Shown piece after piece: positions 11,286 to 19,308 of a stretch of 64,000 bases of DNA. Both the position numbers and the translations under genes were made by a program. Each line of letters starts with the position of its first letter. Position 1 is the stretch's first letter. The DNA is taken from positions 434,001 through 498,000 of the forward strand of contig NZ_LT670846.1 in NCBI RefSeq assembly GCF_900142435.1, read 5' to 3'. The notes beneath the pieces are model-generated. The model saw nothing but the letters and a program-made list of their open reading frames with translations, searched no databases and had not been told where the DNA came from. This DNA comes from Thermocrinis minervae (GTDB lineage Bacteria > Aquificota > Aquificia > Aquificales > Aquificaceae).

Positions 11286-11828
11286 TTACTGTCCAGATAT
11301 TACGCTACACCTTACAGAACCGCCTTGACCACCTTGACCGCCTTGACCACCTTGACCGCCTACAAAAGCACATGCAACAGCAAAGTCTTGTACATTTGCT
11401 AGTGTGGCCGTTACTGTGTTATCAGCTGTTGCATCAGCAAGTCTTTGTGGGAAGTTTGCAGCCTGCAGTGCTGGTGGTGTTCCATCTTGCCCGCAGGCAC
11501 CGTTGGCAAGCTGGCCGTTAGGTTGAAGGTTCACCTGACCACCTGCAGTTTGTACTGCTGCAGTACGACAGTTTGCTAGGTTAGCAGGTTGTATGGGCTG
11601 GCCTGGGTTTTCCTGGCAGAAGGCTACTATGTCCAACATACAACCCCTTGCTATGGGTTCTGCGTAGGAGGATACCCTTGCTTTCCTTTGGTATGCCAGG
11701 TACTGGGGTATGGCCAAGGATGCCAGTATGGCTATGATGGCTATGACTACGAGCAGCTCAATGAGTGTGAAACCCTTTGAGCTGTTTAGCCTTGCGGCTC
11801 TGCTTGTAGCTTCGTAAAGGTTCCTCAT
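11286..11828 (-). CDS. pilA: Type IV pilin, major candidate (pilA-like)
   Basis: 180 residues. The leader is unusually long (19 residues, ending SSKG) before the cleavage site FTLIELLVVIAIIAILASLA; Glu5 is present. The start at 11828 is supported by a strong Shine-Dalgarno (AGGGAGGT). The head is Gln/Asn/Ala/Gly-rich with several Cys. Near the C-terminus there is a GGQ repeat (VGGQGGQGGQGGQGGS) between two Cys. It is the first gene of the two-pilin unit and has its own promoter region, so it is probably the major pilin. Confidence 0.92.
   Translation of the reverse strand: MRNLYEATSRAARLNSSKGFTLIELLVVIAIIAILASLAIPQYLAYQRKARVSSYAEPIARGCMLDIVAFCQENPGQPIQPANLANCRTAAVQTAGGQVNLQPNGQLANGACGQDGTPPALQAANFPQRLADATADNTVTATLANVQDFAVACAFVGGQGGQGGQGGQGGSVRCSVISGQ
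11319..11360. repeat. 18-bp tandem repeat within the pilin gene
   Basis: Two full copies plus 6 bp of an 18-bp unit, itself made of two near-identical 9-bp halves (GGYGGTCAA on the coding strand). It encodes the in-frame GGQ repeat of the pilin head, so gain or loss of units would keep the reading frame. Confidence 0.85.
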
Positions 11829-11887
11829 GGTACTACCTCCCTTTAAGTTTTCCCTCCCTTAGGGCGCCCTTCAGGAGGTTAAGTTTT

Positions 11888-11938
11888 AATTTTCCACATT
11901 TTTGGTACACTGTCAAGGTGCTTCACAAAAGCTTCACA
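11888..11938 (-). promoter_or_regulatory. pilA promoter with 11-bp direct repeats
   Basis: On the minus strand a perfect -35 TTGACA (11916-11911) is followed after 16 bp by GAAAAT (11894-11889). On the plus strand GCTTCACA occurs at 11920-11927 and 11931-11938, exactly 11 bp apart, and CTGTCAAG at 11910 continues the register. This is the layout of OmpR/PhoB-type response-regulator sites next to a -35 box. rpmB diverges on the other side. Confidence 0.4.
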
Positions 11939-11976
11939 GACAAAAGATGGTAAAATATAGAAGAAGGAGAGAAGCC

Positions 11977-12183
11977 ATGGCCAAGTGTTATGTATGTGGT
12001 AAAAAAACGGTTTTTGGCAAGAGTGTTACCTTCTCGGCGGAGAGGAACAGCAGGACCTTTAAGCCAAACCTTCAGAGAGTGCGCATAAGGTTGGAGGATG
12101 GCTCTGTCAGAAGGGTTTACGTGTGCACCAAGTGTTTGAAAGCTGGTAAGGTGGTAAAGGTTGTCAGGACAGGTCAAGACTAG
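11977..12183 (+). CDS. rpmB: Ribosomal protein L28 (zinc-ribbon form)
   Basis: 68 residues, normal for L28. Two CxxC pairs (CYVCGK near the N-terminus, CTKC near residue 53) make the zinc-binding variant. SD AAGGAG lies 8 bp before the ATG at 11977; an in-frame start 75 bp upstream only adds unrelated residues. A TAAAAT at 11951-11956 is a reasonable -10 box, giving a short leader that carries the Shine-Dalgarno. Confidence 0.95.
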   Translation: MAKCYVCGKKTVFGKSVTFSAERNSRTFKPNLQRVRIRLEDGSVRRVYVCTKCLKAGKVVKVVRTGQD

Positions 12184-12186
12184 CTT

Positions 12187-13344
12187 ATGCCCATAAGGTT
12201 CTTTACAGCTGGGGAATCCCACGGAAGGGGTGTTTTCTGCTTTTTGGAGGGTATTCCTGCAAACCTTGATATATCATCCGAGTACATAAACAGAGAGCTG
12301 GAGAGGAGGCAGAGGGGTTATGGAAGGGGTGGGAGGATGGCCATAGAGAGGGACAGGGTGGAGTTTCTCGCAGGCGTACGCTTTGGCAGGACCCTTGGGA
12401 GTCCCATCTGTATGGCCGTTTGGAACAAGGATTGGGAAAACTGGAAGGAGAAGATGGCTCCGGAGGGAGAAGTTCCAGATTCTGTGGTTCCTTTTACAAG
12501 ACCAAGACCAGGACATGCAGACCTTTCGGGTGGTATAAAGTACAACCAGAGAGATCTAAGGAACATACTGGAGAGAGCTTCAGCAAGAGAGACGGTGGGT
12601 AGAGTTCTTGCTGGTGCTGTGTGCAAGAGGTTTTTGGAAGAGTTTGGTATAAGAATAGGTAGCTACGTGATCAGTATAGGTAGGCTATCGCCTGATATAA
12701 AAGAGGAGGATCTGTTAAAGAGACATGAGCTTGCAGAAAGCTCTCAGGTACGCTTTCCAGATCCAAGAATGGACGATGAGTTTATAAAGCTCATAGATGA
12801 AGCAAAGGAAAAGGGTGAAAGCCTGGGGGGTGTTTTTGAAGTCTTTGCCGTGGGGGTCCCTCCAGGCCTTGGGAGTCATGTCCAATGGGACAAGCGCATA
12901 GATGGAAGGATAGCCCAGGCTATGATGAGCATACAGGCCATAAAAGGGGTGGAGATAGGGCTGGGTTTTGAAAGCGCAAGGAGGTTTGGTTCTGAGGTAC
13001 ACGATGAAATAGGTTGGAACGAGGGATACTTTAGGTACTCCAATAACCTGGGTGGTACGGAAGGGGGTATAACCAACGGCATGCCTATAATAGTGAGGTG
13101 TGCCATGAAACCCATACCCACTCTTACAAAGCCTTTAAGAAGCGTGGACATAAACACAAAGCAGGAGGTCAGGGCTGGTAAGGAGAGGAGCGATGTGGTT
13201 GCTGTACCAGCCGCCTCTATAGTAGGGGAGGCCATGCTTGCCATAATCTTAGCAGATGCTCTCCTTGAAAAACTAGGTGGTGATTTTATGGAAGAGATAA
13301 AGGAAAGGTATCAAAGGTACTTAGAGTATGTTAAAAATTTTTGA
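12187..13344 (+). CDS. aroC: Chorismate synthase
   Basis: 385 residues. Converts 5-enolpyruvylshikimate-3-phosphate to chorismate with reduced FMN, the last shared step of aromatic amino acid synthesis. Family signatures: GESHGRG (7-13), [12 protein letters not shown] and [23 protein letters not shown]. tyrA, which consumes the pathway product, is elsewhere in this window (28197). The 3' end overlaps the permease gene by 17 bp. Confidence 0.97.
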   Translation: MPIRFFTAGESHGRGVFCFLEGIPANLDISSEYINRELERRQRGYGRGGRMAIERDRVEFLAGVRFGRTLGSPICMAVWNKDWENWKEKMAPEGEVPDSVVPFTRPRPGHADLSGGIKYNQRDLRNILERASARETVGRVLAGAVCKRFLEEFGIRIGSYVISIGRLSPDIKEEDLLKRHELAESSQVRFPDPRMDDEFIKLIDEAKEKGESLGGVFEVFAVGVPPGLGSHVQWDKRIDGRIAQAMMSIQAIKGVEIGLGFESARRFGSEVHDEIGWNEGYFRYSNNLGGTEGGITNGMPIIVRCAMKPIPTLTKPLRSVDINTKQEVRAGKERSDVVAVPAASIVGEAMLAIILADALLEKLGGDFMEEIKERYQRYLEYVKNF

Positions 13345-14065
13345 GGAGGTTGGTAAGGCCACTCTTTTGACCCTATGGGGTATCTACTTTATGTTCACAA
13401 AGCCTCCCAAGCTGAGACATTTTATAAAGCAGCTTGCCTATTTGGGGGCCGAAACGGTACCTGTGGTCATCATAACTTCCATATTCTCGGGGGGCGTTAT
13501 AGCTCTCCAGACTTACAGCACTTTTCATAGGTTCAACGCCGAATTCTTGATAGGTGCTGTGGTAGCCATATCCATGGGTAGGGAACTCGGCCCTGTGCTT
13601 TCCTCCCTCATGGTGGTGGCAAGGGTAGGCTCGGCCATGACGGCCAACATAGGAACCATGAGGATAACGGAACAGATTGATGCCCTTGAAGTCATGGGCA
13701 TAAACTCCATAAGCTATTTGGTAAGCCCTAGAATCTTTGCAGGCGTTGTAGGTGTACCCATGCTAGTCGTTCTCTCGGATCTAGCTGGTATATTTGGAGG
13801 ATGGTTCGTGGCTGTAAAGCTTTTCCACGTAAACGAGTACCTCTTTTGGCAGAAGATGGTAGATCTCGCAGAACTAAAAGATTTTATAGGTGGCCTTTAC
13901 AAAGCTTTCTTCTTTGGCCTGCTCATATCCTCCGTGAGCTGTTACTTTGGCTACTACACAGAAGGTGGAACAGAAGGCGTGGGGAGGGCTACTACAAACA
14001 GTGTGGTAGTCTCTTCTATGCTCATACTCATATCCGACTACTTCCTGACGGCTATAATATGGTGA
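13328..14065 (+). CDS. mlaE: MlaE-family ABC transporter permease
   Basis: 245 residues with five or so hydrophobic segments. The MlaE family motif is clear: [28 protein letters not shown] (about residues 97-124, cited in parts: [20 protein letters not shown]). Members move phospholipids between inner and outer membranes with an ATPase (MlaF) and an MCE-domain protein (MlaD). Neither partner follows here, so it must be encoded elsewhere. Confidence 0.92.
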   Translation: MLKIFEEVGKATLLTLWGIYFMFTKPPKLRHFIKQLAYLGAETVPVVIITSIFSGGVIALQTYSTFHRFNAEFLIGAVVAISMGRELGPVLSSLMVVARVGSAMTANIGTMRITEQIDALEVMGINSISYLVSPRIFAGVVGVPMLVVLSDLAGIFGGWFVAVKLFHVNEYLFWQKMVDLAELKDFIGGLYKAFFFGLLISSVSCYFGYYTEGGTEGVGRATTNSVVVSSMLILISDYFLTAIIW

Positions 14066-14598
14066 ACTTGGAAACAAACACTGTTAACGTTTGGCTATTC
14101 TATCTGATAAATCATACAAGGCATCCACTGCTTGATGGCTTCTTCTCCTGGTTCTACATCTTTGGGAAGGGTTGGGTGCTCATACCTGCCTTTATGGCAG
14201 TCTTGGTTTTTTACAGGGAATGTACAAAGACCTTTTTACTTTCTGCAGCCATCATGGAGCTTCTGGTGGGCACCCTTAAGTACATCCTGGACCAGAAGAG
14301 ACCTCTGTCTTTGCTTAACGATGTCTACACTCTTTCGGAAAGACTCTACCATCATTCCTTTCCTTCTGGTGATACTGCTACGGCCTTTCTCGTGCTGGCT
14401 TTCTTCTACGGTAGGGTTAACAGGTACATAAGGCTTCTTCTACTTGCTTATGCCCTACTTATAGCCTATGGGAGGGTGTACTCGGGTGTGCACTTCCCCA
14501 TTGATGTGTTTGTAGGTGCCCTTATTGGCATATTTTCTTACTTGCTTTCCAGGAAGCTTATTTTAAGGAGCTCTTCTGCCAACCTTCTGTCTTTGTGA
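14059..14598 (+). CDS. PAP2-family membrane phosphatase
   Basis: 179 residues with about five membrane segments. Three PAP2 motifs are in order: KRPLSL (motif 1), HSFPSGDTATAF (motif 2) and GRVYSGVHFPIDV (motif 3). In motif 2 the usual PSGH is PSGD. Possible substrates are undecaprenyl pyrophosphate, phosphatidylglycerol phosphate or lipid A; pgpA occurs separately at 51612. Start ATG 14059 overlaps the mlaE stop. The 3' end overlaps the convergent rnhC by 61 bp. Confidence 0.85.
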   Translation: MVNLETNTVNVWLFYLINHTRHPLLDGFFSWFYIFGKGWVLIPAFMAVLVFYRECTKTFLLSAAIMELLVGTLKYILDQKRPLSLLNDVYTLSERLYHHSFPSGDTATAFLVLAFFYGRVNRYIRLLLLAYALLIAYGRVYSGVHFPIDVFVGALIGIFSYLLSRKLILRSSSANLLSL

Positions 14599-15332
14599 TA
14601 GATCTCTAAGGCTTTTATCTTTGCTTGGCTGCTTGATCCCTTTGGAAGATTCCTTTCCTTTAGCCATCTTAAAAGACTCTCCCTCGCGAATATGCTAGCG
14701 CTTGCCACTTCTGGATAATGCCTTTCAGCATCAGGTTCAAAGATAACACCTCCATCAAAGGGAGATCTTAGTCTATAACCATCTATCACTATAGTGTGCT
14801 CCTTGTCTTTAAGGAGCTCCTTGATACTACTTATGAGTTTCCTGTAGGTGATGGTCATAAGGGTGTTTAGGTTCCTATGTTCCCTGTAGAGCCTGTTGAA
14901 CTCCTTGGGTTCTAAGACCTCTGTAAACACATCCACCACGGGCCTTAAAAGTTCAGCTTTTCTAAAGACTTCCTCTTCCTTTATGTCCTTAGAGTCCTTT
15001 GGTGAAAGCTCCCAAAGCCTTTTGTAGTTCTCAGGCTTTACCAATACGCAGCTAAAGACTATGGGTCCAAAGAAGTCCCCTTTACCAGATTCGTCGCATC
15101 CGACCCTGTATACCTTCTCTTCCGGTAGACTACCGAGTATAAACTCCTTAAGTCCCTGTGGATCCTTTCCCTGTATGAGGAGGATTCCAGAAGGATAGAG
15201 GTGTACATACTGTCCCTTCTTCTCAAGAGCCCAAAGGGTGTAATCCTTCCGTATGGGTGTAAAGCCATGGCTTATGAGGAGGTCCTTGACTGTTTCCCAG
15301 TAGTGTACGGGAAGCTTAAGGGTGATATTCAT
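14538..15332 (-). CDS. rnhC: Ribonuclease HIII
   Basis: 264 residues. The N-terminal TBP-like substrate-binding domain (about 1-75) precedes the catalytic core with GCDESGKGDFFGP (about 78-90), in which Asp-Glu-Ser-Gly is diagnostic of RNase HII/HIII and the N-terminal extension of HIII. It cleaves RNA in RNA-DNA hybrids. Encoded last in an nth-rsmA-rnhC transcript with overlaps of 17-22 bp. Confidence 0.93.
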   Translation of the reverse strand: MNITLKLPVHYWETVKDLLISHGFTPIRKDYTLWALEKKGQYVHLYPSGILLIQGKDPQGLKEFILGSLPEEKVYRVGCDESGKGDFFGPIVFSCVLVKPENYKRLWELSPKDSKDIKEEEVFRKAELLRPVVDVFTEVLEPKEFNRLYREHRNLNTLMTITYRKLISSIKELLKDKEHTIVIDGYRLRSPFDGGVIFEPDAERHYPEVASASIFARESLLRWLKERNLPKGSSSQAKIKALEIYHKDRRLAEELLKISFLESK

Positions 15333-16062
15333 GGTAAAGCCTTATTATCTCTTCTAAGCTTAGTTCTTCCGTGCGCCTTTTGGGGTCTATGCCTGCCCTT
15401 TCAAGGATGGATACATCGAGCTTGTTCTTTAGCATCTTCCTTCCCTGGGAGTAGAGCTTTAGGAGAAAACCCTTGTAGTCCTCAAGATCTTCTATCTTTG
15501 CCTTTTCTTCTCTTGTCAGCCTTATGAGGGCAGAGGTCACTTTTGGTGGTGGAACGAAGAATTTGGGGGGTACACTCATGAGATACTCTATGCGGTAAAA
15601 AGTCTGGATAAAGCTACCCAGCCAAGAAGGACCCTCTATGAGCTTTTGGGCCACTTCTTTCTGTACCATAAAGAGACCAAAGTTTATACACTCTTTACAG
15701 AAAACTATCCTTTCAAGTATGAGGCTCGCCACGTTGTAGGGGAGGTTTCCCAAGACTTTAAGGTCCTTACCTAGAAGGCAAAAGTCAAAGCTTGTGGCAT
15801 CTGCATGGTGTATGTGTAGCCTTGGGTCTTGTAACTGCTTTAACTTCTCTACCATCTGCTTGTCTATCTCCACAAGGTGTAGCTCAGAAAGAGGAGTTTC
15901 AAGTAGTGCTTTTGTGAGGTTTCCTGTACCTGGACCTATCTCAACAACCTTATCCCCTGCCTCTATCTGGGCATACTCCACTATTTTCTTTATGACTCCT
16001 CCCGATACCAAAAGATGCTGACCTAGGTGCTTTTTTAACCTTACAGGCTCACCGAAGGGCAT
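15316..16062 (-). CDS. rsmA: 16S rRNA m6,2A dimethyltransferase (KsgA)
   Basis: 248 residues. SAM-binding motif VVEIGPGTGNLTKAL (about 39-53) and the catalytic NLPYNVAS (about 107-114). It dimethylates two adjacent adenines near the 3' end of 16S rRNA. Starting at MPFGEPVRLKKHLGQHLLV (16062) matches the A. aeolicus KsgA N-terminus; a further in-frame ATG at 16080 is less likely. Confidence 0.96.
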   Translation of the reverse strand: MPFGEPVRLKKHLGQHLLVSGGVIKKIVEYAQIEAGDKVVEIGPGTGNLTKALLETPLSELHLVEIDKQMVEKLKQLQDPRLHIHHADATSFDFCLLGKDLKVLGNLPYNVASLILERIVFCKECINFGLFMVQKEVAQKLIEGPSWLGSFIQTFYRIEYLMSVPPKFFVPPPKVTSALIRLTREEKAKIEDLEDYKGFLLKLYSQGRKMLKNKLDVSILERAGIDPKRRTEELSLEEIIRLYHEYHP

Positions 16063-16670
16063 ATATCTACTAGCGGACACTTAGAATGTTTGGGATTCTG
16101 AGCTGTGCAAACGTACCTACCTAGGAGTATGACCAAGTTGGAGAATTTACCCCACTCTTCCTTGGGAACTATCCGCATAAGGTCCTGCTCTATCTTCTCT
16201 GGGTCCTTCTCCTTGGTAAGGCCTAGCCTTTGGGCTACCCTAGCCACGTGGGTGTCAACTGCTATGCCCTCTTGGATACCAAAAGCATTGTAAAGTATTA
16301 TGTTTGCACTCTTCCTTCCTATGCCAGGTAGCTTTGTAAGCTCCTCTATACTTCTTGGTACCTCTCCGCCGTACTTCTCTACCAAAATCTGGGCGATCTT
16401 CTTCAGGTATACAGCCTTCTTCCTGTAGTAGTTTATGCTCCTTATGTAGCTCTCTATTTCAGATATGTCGGCTTCTACTATGTCCTTTGGGCTTTTAAAC
16501 CTTTTGAAAAATTCCTTAGTGACCTCGTTCACCTTCTTGTCTGTAGTCTGGGCAGCCAACACTACGGCTACAAGTAATTCAAAGGGATTGGAAAACTCAA
16601 GCTCAAGCTTGTTAGGAAAAACCTTCTCAAGCCTTCTTATGGTTTCTTTGGCTAGCTCTTCTTTGGTCAT
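16041..16670 (-). CDS. nth: Endonuclease III, with a Cys-to-His change in the Fe-S motif
   Basis: 209 residues. Base-excision repair glycosylase/AP lyase for oxidised pyrimidines. Helix-hairpin-helix LPGIGRKSAN (114-123) with catalytic Lys120 and Asp139 in AVDTHV. The usual C-x6-C-x2-C-x5-C [4Fe-4S] loop reads C188-x6-H195-x2-C198-x5-C204: the second Cys codon is CAT (His). The rest of the protein is intact, so this is probably a real variant. A TATAGG (16684-16679) ends 8 nt before the ATG. First gene of nth-rsmA-rnhC. Confidence 0.95.
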   Translation of the reverse strand: MTKEELAKETIRRLEKVFPNKLELEFSNPFELLVAVVLAAQTTDKKVNEVTKEFFKRFKSPKDIVEADISEIESYIRSINYYRKKAVYLKKIAQILVEKYGGEVPRSIEELTKLPGIGRKSANIILYNAFGIQEGIAVDTHVARVAQRLGLTKEKDPEKIEQDLMRIVPKEEWGKFSNLVILLGRYVCTAQNPKHSKCPLVDICPSVSL

Positions 16671-16694
16671 TCAAACACCCTATACTGATTAAAT

Positions 16695-16700
16695 TAAAAT
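16695..16700 (+). promoter_or_regulatory. Candidate -10 box of the RNase P gene
   Basis: TAAAAT 30 bp upstream of the HARP start codon. Unlike many neighbours this gene has a leader with a Shine-Dalgarno (GAGGTGAAGG) in front of the ATG. The divergent nth promoter lies next to it. Confidence 0.4.
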
Positions 16701-16730
16701 ATTAACATACTAACAAACAAGAGGTGAAGG

Positions 16731-17309
16731 ATGTTGATATTCGTCCTTGACACAAGCATCTTCACAAACCCAGACATTTACTCTCAGTTTGAAAAGGATC
16801 AGTTAGGGGCCATAGAGAACTTCTTGTCCCTTGCATACCATTCGGATGCCAAGTTTTACATGCCTTCATCTGTCTACGAAGAAATGAGACATATGGTAGA
16901 TCTCGGTGAGCTCAGTGCCAAGTTTGAGCTTACAGTACGCATAAGGTCTCCAAGAAGGTTCAACCTTATGGTTCCTGCCGAGTTTCTGTACGAGTTTATA
17001 GAGGAGATTCGCTACAGGATAAACAAGGGCCTTCGTATAGCAGAAGAACACACCAAGGAAGCTGGTAAGCTATCCGAAGAAGAGACGGGGAAGCTTATAA
17101 ACAGACTAAGGGAAAAGTACAGAGAGGCTCTAAGGACTGGGATCATAGACAGCAAAGAAGACCTTGATGTACTTCTGTTAGCTTACGAGCTCGATGGCAT
17201 CTTAGTGTCTGGTGATGAAGGTCTTAGAAAGTGGGCAGATAGAGTAGGGATCAAGCTCATAAACCCGAAGAACCTTAGGAATATACTGGAGAGCTTAATC
17301 AAACACTGA
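16731..17309 (+). CDS. HARP: protein-only ribonuclease P
   Basis: 192 residues, collinear with the A. aeolicus HARP enzyme (Aq_880), the minimal RNA-free RNase P that removes 5' leaders from tRNA precursors. PIN/metallonuclease residues: Asp7 in VLDTSIF, Asp140 and Asp144 in IIDSKEDLD, Asp162 in [11 protein letters not shown]; each matches a known Aq_880 catalytic Asp. The central helical arm ([20 protein letters not shown]) mediates oligomer assembly in characterised HARPs. No rnpA or rnpB is seen here, as expected when HARP is the only RNase P. Convergent with an RNA ligase (15-bp overlap). Confidence 0.95.
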   Translation: MLIFVLDTSIFTNPDIYSQFEKDQLGAIENFLSLAYHSDAKFYMPSSVYEEMRHMVDLGELSAKFELTVRIRSPRRFNLMVPAEFLYEFIEEIRYRINKGLRIAEEHTKEAGKLSEEETGKLINRLREKYREALRTGIIDSKEDLDVLLLAYELDGILVSGDEGLRKWADRVGIKLINPKNLRNILESLIKH

Positions 17310-18392
17310 GCCGCCCCTAAGGACGTGTCCCAGAAGGCCTGTCATGTTAAGGAACACCTTATCAAACTCAAGCACGTACATGTTTCCTTCTTGCCTTATG
17401 CCTCTCTCTATTATCTGTATGTGTGCCGAGCTGTGTTTTATCTGCTCTAAAAATATGAGTAAGTTTTCCTTGCTGTGGAACCTACATCTGAAGGTTCTGT
17501 AGACCTTTCCTTCTTCCCTTGATAGCTTGCAAGCTTGGAAGATACCTTCAAGGAAAGCCTTTCCCAGTTCTGTGTAGAGACTATCATCTTTCTCTAGACC
17601 TTCCTCTTCTATAAAGAGGGCAAGCCTTAAAAGCCTGTTGGTGTAGTAGTCGGCTGGAAGGCCCATTATGTTCAGGGATGTTATCCTTATATCGTTTAAG
17701 TTTGCGTACCTGGTTATGTACTTAACCCTTTTGTTCCTCTCCGAGTCTTCCTTGAAAACCACACCTTCCCTGCACTCTTGGTCTAATTTTCTTAGAAGGT
17801 CCTTTATCTTCTCTACCTGATCTACGGTAAACCTTCCGAAGACCTCCACCGAAGGAAGCGAGTATTTTTCTATAAGCTCCAATTTCTCTCTCTGTGGTAA
17901 AAAGGTGCTCTCGTTTTTCCTCATTATGTCAAAGACGAAAAGTCTGACATCTTCCTTCACGTAGGGAGGACTTTCTTCCACGTAAGGGTTTTCTGGGCCA
18001 GCCATCTCAGCACACAACACCAGGTCTGGATTATCTTCAAAGAACCTCTTGTCTATGAAATCAAGGACTCTGTCCGTGCTGAAGGCGCATATAAGACCGC
18101 TCCTGGTAAGGGCATATACCTCTCCCTTGTGGTAAAAGATCCTAAGGTTGTAACCGTCTACTTTTTCTTCAACCCAGAAGGGCTCTGTAAACTGCTCTCT
18201 GAGGCCTGTAGAAAGCTGGAATATCCTACCTATGTGAGGATAGCCAAATATGGTAAACTCCTGGAAGATAACCGTCCCCCGTGGGATGTTCTTGTAGTCA
18301 TCGGTAAACCTAAGGTATTCTAAGTCTTTGAACTGTTCAGATTTGACCTTGCTTTTCTTTAGGGCCTCTTTTACCAAAGAAGCATCTAACAT
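17295..18392 (-). CDS. ATP-dependent RNA ligase, Rnl3 (archaeal Pab1020/MTH1221) family
   Basis: 365 residues. The nucleotidyltransferase motif I is [10 protein letters not shown], with Lys77 as the likely AMP acceptor; motif III/IIIa-like [10 protein letters not shown], motif [11 protein letters not shown] and motif [10 protein letters not shown] follow. The C-terminal helical domain is that of homodimeric archaeal RNA ligases that circularise single-stranded RNA. Such ligases are known from archaea and a few thermophilic bacteria. On the minus strand TTAACT ends 7 nt before the ATG, no Shine-Dalgarno. Its biological substrate is unknown. Confidence 0.85.
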   Translation of the reverse strand: MLDASLVKEALKKSKVKSEQFKDLEYLRFTDDYKNIPRGTVIFQEFTIFGYPHIGRIFQLSTGLREQFTEPFWVEEKVDGYNLRIFYHKGEVYALTRSGLICAFSTDRVLDFIDKRFFEDNPDLVLCAEMAGPENPYVEESPPYVKEDVRLFVFDIMRKNESTFLPQREKLELIEKYSLPSVEVFGRFTVDQVEKIKDLLRKLDQECREGVVFKEDSERNKRVKYITRYANLNDIRITSLNIMGLPADYYTNRLLRLALFIEEEGLEKDDSLYTELGKAFLEGIFQACKLSREEGKVYRTFRCRFHSKENLLIFLEQIKHSSAHIQIIERGIRQEGNMYVLEFDKVFLNMTGLLGHVLRGGSVFD

Positions 18393-18443
18393 CAGAATTA
18401 GTTAATTTTAAAGGTTTTAGACAACATGTCAAGGGCTTTGAAA

Positions 18444-18449
18444 TATAAT
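18444..18449 (+). promoter_or_regulatory. Candidate -10 box of the RicT-like gene
   Basis: A perfect TATAAT ends 10 nt before the ATG at 18460; no Shine-Dalgarno is present. Confidence 0.4.
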
Positions 18450-18459
18450 TTCTTAAGCT

Positions 18460-19308
18460 ATGCATGTAAAAGCTCGTTTTTTAGATACGCGGAAGATACT
18501 AGAGGTTGAGAATGCACAGGACGTGAAGAAAGGGGACCTAGTGGTGGTCCTTTCAGATAGAGGGCAGGAACTCATACAGATCCTTGGTGTTTCTAAGGAA
18601 GAGTCACAGCTTAAAGCTCTTTTCCTTAGGAAGGCAGACGAAGAAGACTTAAGGATAGCCAAGGAAAACGAGAAGCTTGCCGAGGATGCCCTTGTTGTGT
18701 GCAAGGAAAAGGTCCAAGAGCTTGGCCTTGACATGAAGCCTATAAAGACTTACATACCCTTAGATAGAAGCAAGTACTTCTTCTACTACCTGTCTGAAAA
18801 AAAGGTAGACTTTAGGGAGCTTGTTAGGGCATTGGCCCGTGTATTCAAGAAAAGAATAGAGATGAGGCAGGTGGGTGTAAGGGATGCTATCCAGATGATG
18901 GGATGGATAGGTCCATGTGGTGAAATGGCATGCTGCTACAGGTTTATAGAGAACTTTGAATCCATATCCCTAAGGGACATAGAGGAGCAAAACTTACCGC
19001 TGTCTCCTACAAAGTTTACAGGTCTGTGCGGTAGGCTTATGTGTTGCCTAGCCTTTGAAAGGGAAAACTACCTGGTGAAGAACATACTGCCAGAGGTAGG
19101 AAGTGAGATTTGTCTGAACGGTAAGGTTTATAAAATCCTCCACATAGACCCTCCTCATGGTAAAAGTATCCTAGAACTTGATGGAAAGAGAATAGAGATT
19201 CCTTTGGAGAGCTTACTGCCCAACGATTACAAGGTAGCCATTGAAAACTGTAAGAGGTGTTCTTCCTGCTGCAGGAGAAACTTGAAGGAAGATGAAGTTG
19301 CTCTCTGA
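18460..19308 (+). CDS. PSP1-domain protein, RicT/YaaT family
   Basis: 282 residues. The PSP1 core carries two Cys clusters, GPCGEMACC (about 150-158) and GLCGRLMCC (about 187-195), as in B. subtilis RicT, part of the RicA-F-T complex that binds [4Fe-4S] clusters and steers RNase Y mRNA processing. An extra Cys-rich tail CKRCSSCCRR lies at about 266-275. The next gene, also a Fe-S protein, overlaps by 17 bp. RicA and RicF are not seen nearby. Role in RNA processing is from family knowledge. Confidence 0.87.
   Translation: MHVKARFLDTRKILEVENAQDVKKGDLVVVLSDRGQELIQILGVSKEESQLKALFLRKADEEDLRIAKENEKLAEDALVVCKEKVQELGLDMKPIKTYIPLDRSKYFFYYLSEKKVDFRELVRALARVFKKRIEMRQVGVRDAIQMMGWIGPCGEMACCYRFIENFESISLRDIEEQNLPLSPTKFTGLCGRLMCCLAFERENYLVKNILPEVGSEICLNGKVYKILHIDPPHGKSILELDGKRIEIPLESLLPNDYKVAIENCKRCSSCCRRNLKEDEVAL

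Noticed and set aside
11319-11360. Possible CRISPR-like array
   Set aside because: The units are contiguous with no spacers and lie in frame within a pilin gene.
11279-11521. Open frame of 80 codons on the plus strand opposite the pilin
   Set aside because: It is a repeat-driven shadow of the GGQ region (HLDRLDHLDRL type translation); no Shine-Dalgarno, and the pilin on the other strand is clear.
11829-11976. Sigma-54 promoter for pilA
   Set aside because: No GG-N10-GC element on the minus strand upstream of the pilin; a TTGACA -35 fits better.
12318-12626. Minus-strand ORF of about 100 codons within aroC
   Set aside because: A shadow of aroC, whose family motifs run through the whole region on the plus strand.
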